From positions 62,001-126,000 of the forward strand of contig JAWKUA010000015.1 of the NCBI GenBank assembly GCA_041398785.1: DNA of 64,000 nucleotides. Direction: 5' to 3'. The stretch comes from Planctomycetaceae bacterium. Its GTDB lineage: Bacteria > Planctomycetota > Planctomycetia > Planctomycetales > Planctomycetaceae. The notes below the pieces were generated by a model. It was given only the letters and a program-made list of their open reading frames with translations, searched no databases and was not told the origin of the DNA. The position numbers and the translations under genes are program-made. Positions 1 through 8,975 of the stretch are shown here, in pieces; the first letter of the stretch is position 1; every line of letters begins with the position of its first letter.

Positions 1-2
1 CG

Positions 3-290
3 ACTCCTCCGTGGGGTATGCCGATCACGGGAACTCCGATTGGTCTGCCCGGACCGCCTCATCTGCCGCTTGGCGGACCAGCGGGACTGCAGTCACACAC
101 GATTCGCAATCTGTCGCAGAACAACGTTCCACAGCCGACCGACCACATGCTGATTGATGTGAAGCACAACCCCGGATTCAACATGCCGGCTCCTGTGAAG
201 CACATTCAGTACAGCGAAGATCATCCGGTCCATGCTCCGGGAGAAGTCAGTCATCCGCAGTCCAGGGCTGCTGAGATCTACGGCTTCTAG
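3..290 (+). CDS. C-terminal end of an uncharacterised protein (partial)
   Basis: The frame is open from the window edge to a TAG at 288-290, so only the last 95 or so residues are visible and the true start lies upstream. The first in-frame ATG at 18 is probably internal, because the frame reads through before it with similar Pro/Gly-rich composition. The segment is rich in Pro, Gly and His with no membrane segment and no motif I recognise. It is followed 98 bases later by an exported protein in the same direction, so it may belong to a surface-protein cluster. Function unknown. Confidence 0.55.
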   Translation, partial: TPPWGMPITGTPIGLPGPPHLPLGGPAGLQSHTIRNLSQNNVPQPTDHMLIDVKHNPGFNMPAPVKHIQYSEDHPVHAPGEVSHPQSRAAEIYGF

Positions 291-388
291 TTGGAAGTAC
301 GAGGGAAAAGGTTACCGGGGGGCGATTTGGGGAACTTCTCCGAGTCGCCCTCTTTTCCCGTTTGAACGTCAGCGAAGGAATCGCCGAG

Positions 389-1162
389 ATGGCTTTTGAG
401 CGAGGAATTCCGAGAGCAGGGATGACCGCCGTCGCGTGGATGCTGGCGTTTGCCGCGCTGGCCACATCGACGGCCTTTGCTCAGCCGGGATACCACCAGC
501 CGCTGAACCAGCATGTTCCGCCTGGCAAAGCGGCCGGGTGGATGAATCTGATTCGGCGATACGACCCGAGCTGGCTGCAGCCCGTGCGTGTCGAACTTCC
601 CAGCACAGGAGACGTCGCCGTGTTTTCCGCGTCGTCTCAGCCGTCTGCGATGGCGGCGGCTCCGGCGACGTTCGCGGTCAACGCCGGTCACGTCTATCGG
701 CTGCAGGTCAGCAACATGCCGGAATTTCCCGGTGTCGAACTTTTCCCGACCATTGAATTGCTGGATCACCTGCATCCGCCGGTTGGTCGTGAAGATGAAT
801 TTCCCATTCCCGTCCCGCTGGCGGCCGACGATATCCGCATCGCTCTCAGCGGTCAGATGGTGACGCGAGTCATCTATCTGGAACAGCCGCAGACGGCACA
901 GGCACTGGACCCGCTGCGTCGGGAGTTTCCGCAGTCGGTCGGCCCGACGGACAATGCTCTTGAAGAAGCGGACCGGCTTGGCCGTCCGATGATGATTGTT
1001 CGCATCGGCAGCCGCCGACCAATCGACGGGTCGACTCCTGCATCCTTCTTTGGAACAGGTGGAGCGGTCGAGCCGCGAGCCACGGTTCTTCCGCCGGAAT
1101 TCGTCGACGCTCGCCCGGCGACCCCGTCGACAGCAGCGATCCGGTCGCTGGTTCAGCGTTAG
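389..1162 (+). CDS. exported protein of unknown function
   Basis: The 257-residue product starts with a classical signal peptide: a short basic stretch, a hydrophobic Ala/Leu core around residues 15-28 and a likely cleavage after A-F-A. I chose the ATG at 389 because an AAGGA-type ribosome site sits about 9 bases upstream; the frame also opens at a TTG at 362. The mature part (residues 32-257) has no recognisable enzyme motif, with alternating short hydrophobic and Pro-rich segments that look beta-rich. It precedes a lipoprotein gene in the same direction by only 34 bases, so the two are probably cotranscribed and act at the cell surface or periplasm. Function not assigned. Confidence 0.7.
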   Translation: MAFERGIPRAGMTAVAWMLAFAALATSTAFAQPGYHQPLNQHVPPGKAAGWMNLIRRYDPSWLQPVRVELPSTGDVAVFSASSQPSAMAAAPATFAVNAGHVYRLQVSNMPEFPGVELFPTIELLDHLHPPVGREDEFPIPVPLAADDIRIALSGQMVTRVIYLEQPQTAQALDPLRREFPQSVGPTDNALEEADRLGRPMMIVRIGSRRPIDGSTPASFFGTGGAVEPRATVLPPEFVDARPATPSTAAIRSLVQR

Positions 1163-1196
1163 TTTCGCTCGCCAAACATCCCTCCCTGCAGCCAAC

Positions 1197-2660
1197 ATGA
1201 ACGCCATGCTCAGTTCTCAATCAGACGCCGCACGATTCGCTCCTGCGTCGCGAAGCTCCTGGACGACGGTTTCGGCCTGGTTCGCGGGGCTGGCGTGTCT
1301 TCAGGGCATGCTGCTGACCGGATGCGCGATGCCGGGATCAATGCAGGCTTCGAGTGACCACGTCTATTCAGCACAGTCTCCCGGCGGGATGAACGAACAC
1401 GTCGGCGCTGTTGCCTGGCCGGATGAAGAATTCTCCGCGTCACCGGCGGCCGCCTCAGTACCGGTCAGCCGCGCGGACTATGGTGATGGCATTACTCAGC
1501 ACCGTGACGCGTCAGAAGCTGGTGTTCAACAGGTTGTCGGTCGTGAAACCGAGCCCGAACCTGCTGACATCAACAGCATTGTCGATCCCAAAGTCATGCG
1601 CGTGTCCTATGAAACCGGTGCCGCGTTGAACGGTCGTGTCGCGACGACGCATCCGCTGGCCACATTTGCCGAGGCGGAACCGCGAGTCTGCGATCCCGCT
1701 CAGTCCGAGTACGGCATCCCCGCGGAAACCGTGGGAGCCGCGCTGGTCGACACGTATCCGGAAGAATACATCTTTGACGGCGGCGACCGAGGCGAACCGG
1801 TTCACTATTACGGCGGTTCGATGAAAGGTCTGGAGACCGAAGACACGGTCGTGGAATACAGGAATCACGACGGCCGGAATCAGGTGCGCCCGTCCAATCG
1901 AGTTGCAGTTTATGCTCCGCGGTTCGGTTCGGTGCGCGCTGTTTCCGGTCCGCATAACGACATCAAGGTCGACAAGGTTGTGGGAGCCGTCGAGGTGTCA
2001 GGCGTCGGCAACCTGCTCGCCAGCAACGGCCATGCGGAAAGCATTGAACACACGCTGGTCGAAGGCGTCCAGGCTCGCCATCGCGCCGACGGAGTCGAAA
2101 CGGACATCATTCCGCATTCCAGCGAGCAGGCGGATTCCGCTCATCAGAACGCCAAGTTCGACGCACGGCACGAGAGTCGCCATTACAGCGCCGCGAACTC
2201 GCTTCAGGCAAGATTCACGGCAAAACAACGCCAGCAACTGCAGAACGCCATCGTGTGGACGCGCGAAACGTTCCCGCAGGTTTCGGCAGCCACGTCACAG
2301 TCAACTCAGATCCGGGCAACGTTTAAGGCTCAGGAAACCATCGGACTTGAAGACCAGCGCAAGGAAGGTCCGCTGCGAATTATCAAGCTGGCCGACAAGG
2401 AAACCGCTCAGGCCGGCGAAATCATCACGTTCACGATTCATTATCAGAACCTGAGTGATTTCGAAGTCACCGACGTGCGCATCATCGACAACCTGACTCC
2501 TCGGCTGGCATACGTCGACGACAGTGCTCAGGCGGATCTGCCCGGCGAAACAATTGTCGAACCCAACGGCGAGGGCAGTCACCGTCTGATCTTCGAATTC
2601 GACGAACCGCTGCCGGGACGTGCTTACGGCACGATTATCTTTTCAGCACGCGTGCGGTAG
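1197..2660 (+). CDS. lipoprotein with C-terminal DUF11-like domain
   Basis: The predicted 487-residue protein begins with a hydrophobic segment ending in a lipobox, L-T-G-C at about residues 38-41, so it is probably exported and lipid-anchored. The frame extends upstream to 996 but overlaps the preceding gene there; the ATG at 1197 puts the signal sequence at the N-terminus and is preferred. Residues about 90-390 are low-complexity and hydrophilic. Residues about 395-487 form a compact beta-rich domain (I-I-K-L-A-D ... N-L-T-P-R-L-A-Y-V ... F-S-A-R-V-R) matching the conserved repeat domain called DUF11, often found in cell-surface proteins. It is likely to be an envelope structural protein. 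The ligand or partner is unknown. Confidence 0.75.
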   Translation: MNAMLSSQSDAARFAPASRSSWTTVSAWFAGLACLQGMLLTGCAMPGSMQASSDHVYSAQSPGGMNEHVGAVAWPDEEFSASPAAASVPVSRADYGDGITQHRDASEAGVQQVVGRETEPEPADINSIVDPKVMRVSYETGAALNGRVATTHPLATFAEAEPRVCDPAQSEYGIPAETVGAALVDTYPEEYIFDGGDRGEPVHYYGGSMKGLETEDTVVEYRNHDGRNQVRPSNRVAVYAPRFGSVRAVSGPHNDIKVDKVVGAVEVSGVGNLLASNGHAESIEHTLVEGVQARHRADGVETDIIPHSSEQADSAHQNAKFDARHESRHYSAANSLQARFTAKQRQQLQNAIVWTRETFPQVSAATSQSTQIRATFKAQETIGLEDQRKEGPLRIIKLADKETAQAGEIITFTIHYQNLSDFEVTDVRIIDNLTPRLAYVDDSAQADLPGETIVEPNGEGSHRLIFEFDEPLPGRAYGTIIFSARVR

Positions 2661-2712
2661 ACGAGACAGGTCGCCGCAGCGGATCGAAGACGCAACCTCG
2701 TTGTGCATCGTC

Positions 2713-4275
2713 TCAAACGTTCGATGGCGAAGCGGCAACCGTGACCTCGCGGACCTTGCATCCGTGCATCAGCTTCATGGAGACTGTCCCGGCGGTGTCG
2801 GATTTTGCTGATGCCTGCGGTTCCTCTAGCTGTCTGCGCACCAGCTTTGCATCGATCGGTTTGCGGCCTGACGGAATATGCAGGAGCCCGGCGATCCGAA
2901 CGTCAGCGTCACCCTTCGGCAGACCACCGATGGAGCGGCCATGCAGTTCGCTGTGGATCCGTTCGGCGATCTTCGAAAGCACGTCGATATTCAGACCGGT
3001 CAGCAGGACCAGCAACTGACCGGGAGAGTTCCGTACGATGGAATCGGCCGGCCGGACGTTTTCGCGAATTGTTTCCGCGACATCGCAAAGCAGCTCGCTT
3101 CGATGATCCACAGTATTTGGCAGCGTCACGCACAGGAAACCGGTGGACGTGTTGTCAGCGTGATTCCTGCTCAGTTCCGCCGGCAATGCCTTTTGCAGAT
3201 AGTCCGGGCTGTACGTTCCCGTCGATTCGTCAAGCCACTGGCTGTAGTCGACGTCCTGTTCGTCGTCGTCACTGGTTTCGCTGACGAGTGCTTCGCGGAC
3301 TTCTGTCATTCGGCCTGACGTGACGCGGGACAGGTGACTTCGCATGGCGATTTCCACCAGTGCCGCCTGCGCGCGGGCAAGGATGGCTTCGCGACTCGGA
3401 ACGCGGCCAACGTCGATGCTGAATCCGCTGGCCAGTTCGCTGACTCGGCAGTCGACGTCGGCCAGCAGACGAAACACTTCGTCCGGCCTCAGACCAAAGT
3501 CCAGAATCAGCAGCTTTTCCAGACCCTGCCGGGCACACTTCACATTGCGGACGACTTCTTCCATGTAGTCGGAACAGCAGCGGGACGCGATCAGCGCCGC
3601 GGCCAGCGACGACCGGGAGTGTTCTGTGTTTGGCAGCACGTCTTCGATGGAACGATGATGCACGGCGATCGATTCGACAATTGTCGGGTCCAGACTCCAT
3701 TTTCGGCACAGGCCAACGCTGACATCAACGTGCGTGTATCCCAAAGCTTCCTGTTCGCGCTGGAAGGTTGTCCGGTCATCGCGAACGTCCAGAACGCTGT
3801 CGACGTAGCTCTGTCCGCACGTCGCCAGCAGCGCCAGACGGCCAATATCCTGCAACAGCCCCGCCAGGAACCATGTGGGCGCGTCCAGCGTTGGAATGCG
3901 TTCCGCCAGAGTCTCCGCCGTGGATGCCTGCAGCAGCGATTCGCGCCAGATTTTCTGAAACCACGGGCGAAGATCGTCGGTCTGACTTTCCAGTTGCGCC
4001 AGTGAGAATCCCAGCACCAGCGTCTGGACCATGGTCGTTCCCAGCAGCGGAACAGCGGCCTCAATCGACGACGGCTTTCGGCGAACGCCAAACAGAGCGG
4101 AGTTGGCAAACTTCAGAATCCGCCCGGCGATGGCACCATCGGCACGAATCGTGTCGATCAGTTCCTGCATGTCCGGTTCCGACTGCTTCGCAATCTGAAT
4201 GACTCGGACGGCGACTTCCGGAAGCGTGGGCAACTGGTCGGATGACAGCACGCGTTCGAGCGAGATTCGGTTCAT
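2713..4275 (-). CDS. HDOD-domain signalling protein with degenerate GGDEF-like C-terminus
   Basis: 520 residues. Residues about 1-270 form an HDOD domain (L-P-T-L-P-E-V-A near residue 12, the D-G-A-I-A-G-R-I-L-K helix, and S-S-I-E-A-A-V-P-L-L-G), a fold related to HD hydrolases that lacks the catalytic HD and is found in regulatory proteins. Residues about 315-480 follow the layout of a GGDEF domain (S-T-G-T-Y-S-P-D-Y, V-R-P-A-D-S-I-V-R, L-L-V-L-L-T-G), but the signature is replaced by N-S-P-G-Q-L at about residues 416-421, so cyclase activity is not expected. I chose the ATG at 4275 rather than upstream frame positions because the HDOD core begins directly after it. It is probably a cytoplasmic regulator; its input and output are unknown. 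Confidence 0.8.
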   Translation of the reverse strand: MNRISLERVLSSDQLPTLPEVAVRVIQIAKQSEPDMQELIDTIRADGAIAGRILKFANSALFGVRRKPSSIEAAVPLLGTTMVQTLVLGFSLAQLESQTDDLRPWFQKIWRESLLQASTAETLAERIPTLDAPTWFLAGLLQDIGRLALLATCGQSYVDSVLDVRDDRTTFQREQEALGYTHVDVSVGLCRKWSLDPTIVESIAVHHRSIEDVLPNTEHSRSSLAAALIASRCCSDYMEEVVRNVKCARQGLEKLLILDFGLRPDEVFRLLADVDCRVSELASGFSIDVGRVPSREAILARAQAALVEIAMRSHLSRVTSGRMTEVREALVSETSDDDEQDVDYSQWLDESTGTYSPDYLQKALPAELSRNHADNTSTGFLCVTLPNTVDHRSELLCDVAETIRENVRPADSIVRNSPGQLLVLLTGLNIDVLSKIAERIHSELHGRSIGGLPKGDADVRIAGLLHIPSGRKPIDAKLVRRQLEEPQASAKSDTAGTVSMKLMHGCKVREVTVAASPSNV

Positions 4276-4662
4276 GACGATTGTTCCGATGAAACAGCGG
4301 GACGGGCTCCGCCTCGCCGACGGAACTCTCTTTCCTGGCGTCATCGAACGGAACGGCGGCAAGTTGCCCGGAAAGTCCGCAGCCTGACCGAACAGGAGAA
4401 ACTCGGCCGTTTGTCCCGACCCGAAAATCCGGCAACCGCGCGGGGCGTCGCCGGATTGCGGCTCACCACTGGTTTTCACTTATCGCCCGCGGTCGGACAT
4501 CATCGATGTGGCGAGTTCTGAACCGCCTCGTGTTCTGTCCATCGTAAATTGATGTGTGCCACTGGCTGTGCCAGTGCCCTGTGGTCCGGAAAACACTGGC
4601 ACAGACAGGGGCACACGACCCACCGATCCACGCCTGACAAAGCACTCGCGAGAACGACATCG
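4276..4662. other. intergenic region with one palindromic repeat
   Basis: 387 bases between two minus-strand genes. No coding frame with a plausible protein was found. The part nearest 4663 holds the long imperfect palindrome described separately; the rest shows no clear promoter or terminator. Confidence 0.6.
4554..4616. repeat. REP-like imperfect palindrome with 23-base arms
   Basis: The left arm at 4554-4576 and right arm at 4594-4616 are reverse complements at 21 of 23 positions, around a 17-base loop at 4577-4593. The arm begins G-T-G-T-G-C-C and contains a second nested hairpin, CACTGGC-TGT-GCCAGTG. There is no T tract, so it is not a textbook terminator, although it lies 47-109 bases beyond the stop of the minus-strand gene at 4663. 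It resembles dispersed extragenic palindromes. I saw no second copy in this window. Confidence 0.75.
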
Positions 4663-5304
4663 TTACTGTGGTTCGCGATTCCGAAGCATCGTCGAAGAGA
4701 TGTCGACACGAAAATCGTGCTCCGGGATTCCGTGGAACAGTCTCGCCAGATCCGACGGCACCGGCAGGTCTTCGATAGTCTCAAAACGATCCGCCGGAGT
4801 TCCTTCCCGTAACCGGCCGGCGACCAGAAAGCGATGACCGCCCGCCGCGAGCGCAGACAGCGCGGAGATCATTCCTCCGGGTTCGTTGCCGTAAAATCGC
4901 GGGTCGAGAATTCTTCGAGCGGTGTCGAATCCCACGACGAACGAACAACCGGGAAACAGAGCCGACTTCTGAGCAAACAGCGGAGCACGCGTCAGGGCAA
5001 CGACTTCTCCTCGCAGTGATATCAGGCGATTCCGCAGTTGCCAGTTCGTGAGTTCCGGCTTATCAGCGTTTGTCACCGAAATCTCAAAGACGACGGACAC
5101 ACCCAGCATTCGTTCGGCAACGCTCCTTAGCCGGCGATGGCCATTGTGAACGGGATTGAACGATCCCGGCAGAACGGCGACATTCGTCAGCGAAGAAAGT
5201 TTCTGCACTTCGCCGGACGAGTGAAGCAGGACGATGCGGTGCTCGTCATCCGGCAGCGGAACGACCGGTTCTTCAGAATGTTGCGTCGGTCGCGCGTCAG
5301 ACAC
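4663..5304 (-). CDS. NadD-like nucleotidyltransferase
   Basis: 213 residues from a GTG start. The core begins at about residue 41 with the nucleotidyltransferase signature G-S-F-N-P-V-H-N-G-H (residues 47-56, with the HxGH at 53-56), and a second conserved element D-I-S-S-T-M-L-R lies near the C-terminus, matching the ISxTxxR motif of this superfamily. These are features of nicotinate or nicotinamide mononucleotide adenylyltransferases and relatives. The N-terminal 40 residues look like a poorly conserved extension, so the start could lie further in. It is divergent from pncC with only 53 bases between the starts, which supports a role in NAD salvage. The exact substrate is not proven. Confidence 0.75.
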   Translation of the reverse strand: MSDARPTQHSEEPVVPLPDDEHRIVLLHSSGEVQKLSSLTNVAVLPGSFNPVHNGHRRLRSVAERMLGVSVVFEISVTNADKPELTNWQLRNRLISLRGEVVALTRAPLFAQKSALFPGCSFVVGFDTARRILDPRFYGNEPGGMISALSALAAGGHRFLVAGRLREGTPADRFETIEDLPVPSDLARLFHGIPEHDFRVDISSTMLRNREPQ

Positions 5305-5357
5305 GTCACATCAGTTTCAATTCGGAAGGCCACCGTCGTTTCGGCCTGGAGAACTCC

Positions 5358-5912
5358 ATGACGACAGTTTCCTGCGTCGACGACATCGCCGCAACTCTGG
5401 TCAGTTCACTCGTTCGCACCGAACAGCGGATTGTGTTTGCGGAAAGCTGCACAGCGGGACTAATTTCCGCCAGTCTGGCAAGGATTCCCGGAGTTTCCGC
5501 GGTTCTGGCGGGATCGTCGGTGGTCTATCAGGTGGCCACAAAAATCGCCTGGCTGGGCATCGATGAGGCGCTGCTGGATAACCCCGGCCCCGTCAGTCGT
5601 GAAGTCGCCGAGCTGATGGCGGTCAACGTGCTTCGCAACACCAGTCATGCGATGATTTCCGCCAGCGTCACCGGTCACCTTGGCCCGGATGCTCCGCCGG
5701 AACTGGACGGCATCGCGTGGTGCGCGGTCGCCGTGCGAAACAACTCGGGGCAACCGATCATCCGGGAATCCCGGCGGCTGAAACTGCTGTCGCCGGCGCC
5801 GTCCAGCGATCCGCTGGAGATCCGACGCGCTCGCCAGCAGGACGCGGTCCGTCAGGTTCTGCTTCGCTGCAAGGCAGTGATCGACGGGTCTGCAACACGC
5901 GACGCCGATTGA
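5358..5912 (+). CDS. pncC: CinA C-terminal family protein, nicotinamide-nucleotide amidohydrolase
   Basis: 184 residues, covering just the C-terminal CinA domain without the N-terminal MoaB-like part. The segment F-A-E-S-C-T-A-G-L-I-S-A-S-L near residues 28-41, the Y-Q-V-A-T-K-I-A-W-L-G-I segment, and S-V-T-G-H-L-G-P are conserved in PncC, which hydrolyses nicotinamide mononucleotide to nicotinate mononucleotide and ammonia. The product of that reaction is a substrate for a NadD-type enzyme, and a NadD-like gene lies divergently next door. The two could share one promoter region at 5305-5357. The function is assigned by family. Confidence 0.85.
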   Translation: MTTVSCVDDIAATLVSSLVRTEQRIVFAESCTAGLISASLARIPGVSAVLAGSSVVYQVATKIAWLGIDEALLDNPGPVSREVAELMAVNVLRNTSHAMISASVTGHLGPDAPPELDGIAWCAVAVRNNSGQPIIRESRRLKLLSPAPSSDPLEIRRARQQDAVRQVLLRCKAVIDGSATRDAD

Positions 5913-5991
5913 CGCGGAAGTCGTCCGGCTTCTGAAGTGAGCACGCTGACTTCCGGCTGAAACCAGCGTCCAGGTGCATCGACCGGCGCCG

Positions 5992-8226
5992 TCAGGCGGA
6001 TCGCACTGAAGCGCGCCGACGCCACATGATTCCCGCTGCAACGACGATCGGAACGGCCGCCACAACCAACCATGTCAGCGGAAGATGCTGGCGATCCTCG
6101 GTGCCGATGCCCATTTCCTTCAGGCGGTTTTCGTAATGGGAGATTGTCATCAGCAGGCCATTGTGAGTCACATGCAGCAGCATTCCCGGAACAACGCTGC
6201 GCGACTGTTCGAAGACAATCCCCAGTACGACACCCATGAACATCGTGGGAAAGAAGCGTTCAAAGAACAAAGCGTCCTGCATCACGACGTGAAATAATCC
6301 AAAGAGAATCGCGCTGCCGGCGATCGCGCCGGCGGCGGAGAGTCGCGTTCGCAGCGAATTCTGCAGGAATCCGCGAAAGAAAAATTCCTCACATAAGGCC
6401 GGTGCGATGGCCAGCCCCAGCAGTTTCACGGCCAGAGGTACCGCATTCAGATCGAGCTTCATGCGTTCGGTCAGTTCCTTCAGCACCTCGACTCGCGCGT
6501 CGCTGATGATGAACAGATTCATTTCGTAAACAAACACCCACAGCGACGTTCCCAGCAGCACCGCGACGATCATCATGGCCGCGGCAGGCTTTGTGAATGC
6601 GAAGCCCGTCACTGTGGAAACGTTCGCCAGTTTTGCCAGCACCAGCGGCACAAGGACAAAGATCGCCACGGAAACCGCGCCGTTGACAAGCAGCCGGCTT
6701 GTCATGGTTCCGTCGATTCGCCCTGACAGAGAACTCACAAACAGGAACAGAGGGCAGACAATCGCCAGCGTCGTCCATGCAACCGCCAGCGGCGCCACCT
6801 GCAGCGGAACCTTCGGCCGTCGAAACATGTCCGACCACGATCCGCCGCTTCCGTAAAGGACGGCATCGGAACCGAATATCCGCGCCGCCAGAGACAGCGC
6901 CAGCAAGCCATAGACAGTTGTTGAAATCAGCACCATCCCGAACATCAGCGGATTGAAATATCCCTGCAGCAGATCGCGTCCCAACAGCACGGTATTGGCC
7001 AGCGGCGTGACGGCCAGCAGCGTATTCATCTTCAGGTTCGGCATCAGGCTGAACACGCCGGGAGTCAGCGATATCAGCATCAGCGGAATCAAATACGCCT
7101 GGGCTTCTTTGAAGCTGCGTGCCACACTGGTCAGGCTAAGCAGTACCGCCGAAAAGAACGCGGCGAAGACGATCATCATCACGACGATCAGCGGGATGAC
7201 CTTCCAGCCGGCGTCGCCCAGCACCGCGTCTTCCAGTCCCAGCGAAAACAGCGTTGCGAACATGGAGATCATGTTCACGGACGCTGTCAGCAGGGCGACG
7301 ACCAGCACTGCCAGAAACTTGCCTCCCAGCAGCGTCATTCGTGACACGGGCGCGGCCACGAGAATTTCCATCGTCCCGCGTTCGCGCTCGCCGGCGGTCA
7401 GATCGATCGCCGGATAGACGGCTCCGGTCATCGTCATCAGGACCAGCACCAGCGGAATAAAGGTAATCAGCGAGTAACCTCCGGTTCCCTGACTTGTCAC
7501 TTCCACCGTCGTGAACTCCGCCGGCTTCGACGCGGAGATTCCGATCTCACGCAGCAGACGATCGATGTATCGCTTGTTGACCGCCTCCAGCCGTGACGTG
7601 ACTTCCTCATAGGCCCGTTCGCTGATCGGTGACTGCGATCGCTTAAACAGTTCCCAGTTGTGAAACTGCACGGGATTGCCGCCGCGATCGAATAGGAACG
7701 GTTCGCGATCCGTCTGCGGCCGCAGTTGAATCCCCAGGTCGGAATAGCCTTCGGACACCAGGTATCGCAGCGACTCCTCGGTGGGAGCGTCCGACAGGCG
7801 GTATTGAAAAACGGTCTTCTGTGATTCCGCGCCGAGCAGTTCCGACACGGCTGCGGCCGGGCTGCCGTCGTTCACGGGTGGTGCCGGTGGCGCCCCGCTT
7901 GCCTGCAGCAGACGTTCTCCGCGCTGCAGGATCCGGCTGACGATGTCGGCATCGGCTTCCGTTTGCACGCAGAGGTGAACCTCCACCTCGCCTGGAGTCT
8001 CCAGGCCGCTCAGCAGCCCGCGCCGCATGATGACTCCCAGCAGCGGATACACCAGCAGCGGCATCAGGACCAGAGTAATGATCGTGCGCCGGTCGCGCAG
8101 AATCTCGCGCAGTTCCTTGCGAGCCAGCCGGAACGTTCTGGCCAGCAGAATGTCACCGCTGTCGTGGACGGGTGGTTCCGGAACCGGTGGTGACGCATTC
8201 GCGGCGGAAGTATCAGACGAATTCAT
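5992..8226 (-). CDS. ABC transporter permease fused to CPBP intramembrane protease
   Basis: 744 residues. Residues about 25-480 form an ABC-2 / NatB-type permease: an N-terminal transmembrane helix, a long extracytoplasmic loop (about residues 75-250), then a block of helices including T-A-G-E-R-E-R-G-T-M-E. Residues about 500-740 carry a CPBP (CAAX-type) membrane protease domain with E-E-F-F-F-R-G near residue 610, F-G-L-F-H and H-V-T-H-N, the three motifs holding the metal and catalytic glutamates. The gene is downstream of the ATP-binding subunit and overlaps it by 4 bases. The pair resembles the NatAB sodium export family; the cargo is unknown. The fusion of permease and protease is a recognised architecture. 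Confidence 0.88.
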   Translation of the reverse strand: MNSSDTSAANASPPVPEPPVHDSGDILLARTFRLARKELREILRDRRTIITLVLMPLLVYPLLGVIMRRGLLSGLETPGEVEVHLCVQTEADADIVSRILQRGERLLQASGAPPAPPVNDGSPAAAVSELLGAESQKTVFQYRLSDAPTEESLRYLVSEGYSDLGIQLRPQTDREPFLFDRGGNPVQFHNWELFKRSQSPISERAYEEVTSRLEAVNKRYIDRLLREIGISASKPAEFTTVEVTSQGTGGYSLITFIPLVLVLMTMTGAVYPAIDLTAGERERGTMEILVAAPVSRMTLLGGKFLAVLVVALLTASVNMISMFATLFSLGLEDAVLGDAGWKVIPLIVVMMIVFAAFFSAVLLSLTSVARSFKEAQAYLIPLMLISLTPGVFSLMPNLKMNTLLAVTPLANTVLLGRDLLQGYFNPLMFGMVLISTTVYGLLALSLAARIFGSDAVLYGSGGSWSDMFRRPKVPLQVAPLAVAWTTLAIVCPLFLFVSSLSGRIDGTMTSRLLVNGAVSVAIFVLVPLVLAKLANVSTVTGFAFTKPAAAMMIVAVLLGTSLWVFVYEMNLFIISDARVEVLKELTERMKLDLNAVPLAVKLLGLAIAPALCEEFFFRGFLQNSLRTRLSAAGAIAGSAILFGLFHVVMQDALFFERFFPTMFMGVVLGIVFEQSRSVVPGMLLHVTHNGLLMTISHYENRLKEMGIGTEDRQHLPLTWLVVAAVPIVVAAGIMWRRRASVRSA

Positions 8227-8975
8227 TCGACTGTCCTCCGCGGCGCTTCTTGCAGCAGATCAATGAACATCTGAGTCAGAGTGGTCTGTCCCGTTTCCGC
8301 CTGCAGTTGCGCGAGCGTTCCGCAATGCCGCAGTCCTCCGAAATGCAGCAGGCCGAATCGATCACCGAATCGTTCGGCTTCGCCAAGTCGGTGAGTACAG
8401 ATGATGACAGCCTTGCCGTCGCCGCGCAGATGATTCAGATATTCGAAGATGACCTGACTGCCGACGATGTCCAGCCCGCGAGTCGGTTCGTCCAGCAGCA
8501 TCACCGGCGGGTCATGAATCAGTGCGCGAGCCAGATTGATGCGTTGCTTCTGGCCGGTGCTCAGAACACCGCAGCGGCGATCAATGAACGCGCGGAAGTC
8601 CAGCAATTCCGACAGCCGTTCGATGCGGTCCCGGCAAATGCGCTGAGGAACGTCGTACAGGTCCGCGACAAACGACAGCATTTCCCGAGCCGTCAGCCAT
8701 TGATACACGCCGACACTTGTGGACACGAATCCCACGCGCCGCTTGACCTGATCGGGATCGGTTGCGACCGAAACACCGTCGACGAACACGTCACCGGTTG
8801 TTGGCTGCATCAGTCCCAGCATCATCCGCAGTGTCGTTGTCTTGCCGGCTCCGTTTGGCCCCAGCAGGCCAAACACTTCACCGGCGTCGACGGCAAACGA
8901 AACGTCGTCGACCGCCAGCACATCGGGCCCGTCCGCGGTGGCGAACCGTTTGGATAAATTCGAGACGCAAATCAC
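8223..8975 (-). CDS. ABC transporter ATP-binding protein (NatA-like)
   Basis: 250 residues from a GTG start. Walker A is G-P-N-G-A-G-K-T-T (about residues 39-47), the ABC signature is L-S-T-G-Q-K-Q-R (about 138-145), and Walker B is V-M-L-L-D-E-P-T-R-G-L-D (about 160-172), followed by a switch histidine in C-T-H-R. All catalytic elements are intact. It partners with the permease-protease gene that begins inside its last codons (4-base overlap), so the two are translationally coupled. It is cytoplasmic and drives export by ATP hydrolysis. Confidence 0.92.
   Translation of the reverse strand: MICVSNLSKRFATADGPDVLAVDDVSFAVDAGEVFGLLGPNGAGKTTTLRMMLGLMQPTTGDVFVDGVSVATDPDQVKRRVGFVSTSVGVYQWLTAREMLSFVADLYDVPQRICRDRIERLSELLDFRAFIDRRCGVLSTGQKQRINLARALIHDPPVMLLDEPTRGLDIVGSQVIFEYLNHLRGDGKAVIICTHRLGEAERFGDRFGLLHFGGLRHCGTLAQLQAETGQTTLTQMFIDLLQEAPRRTVE

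Noticed and set aside
996..1196. Upstream extension of the DUF11-like lipoprotein gene
   Set aside because: It overlaps the preceding gene and would hide the lipoprotein signal sequence inside the protein.
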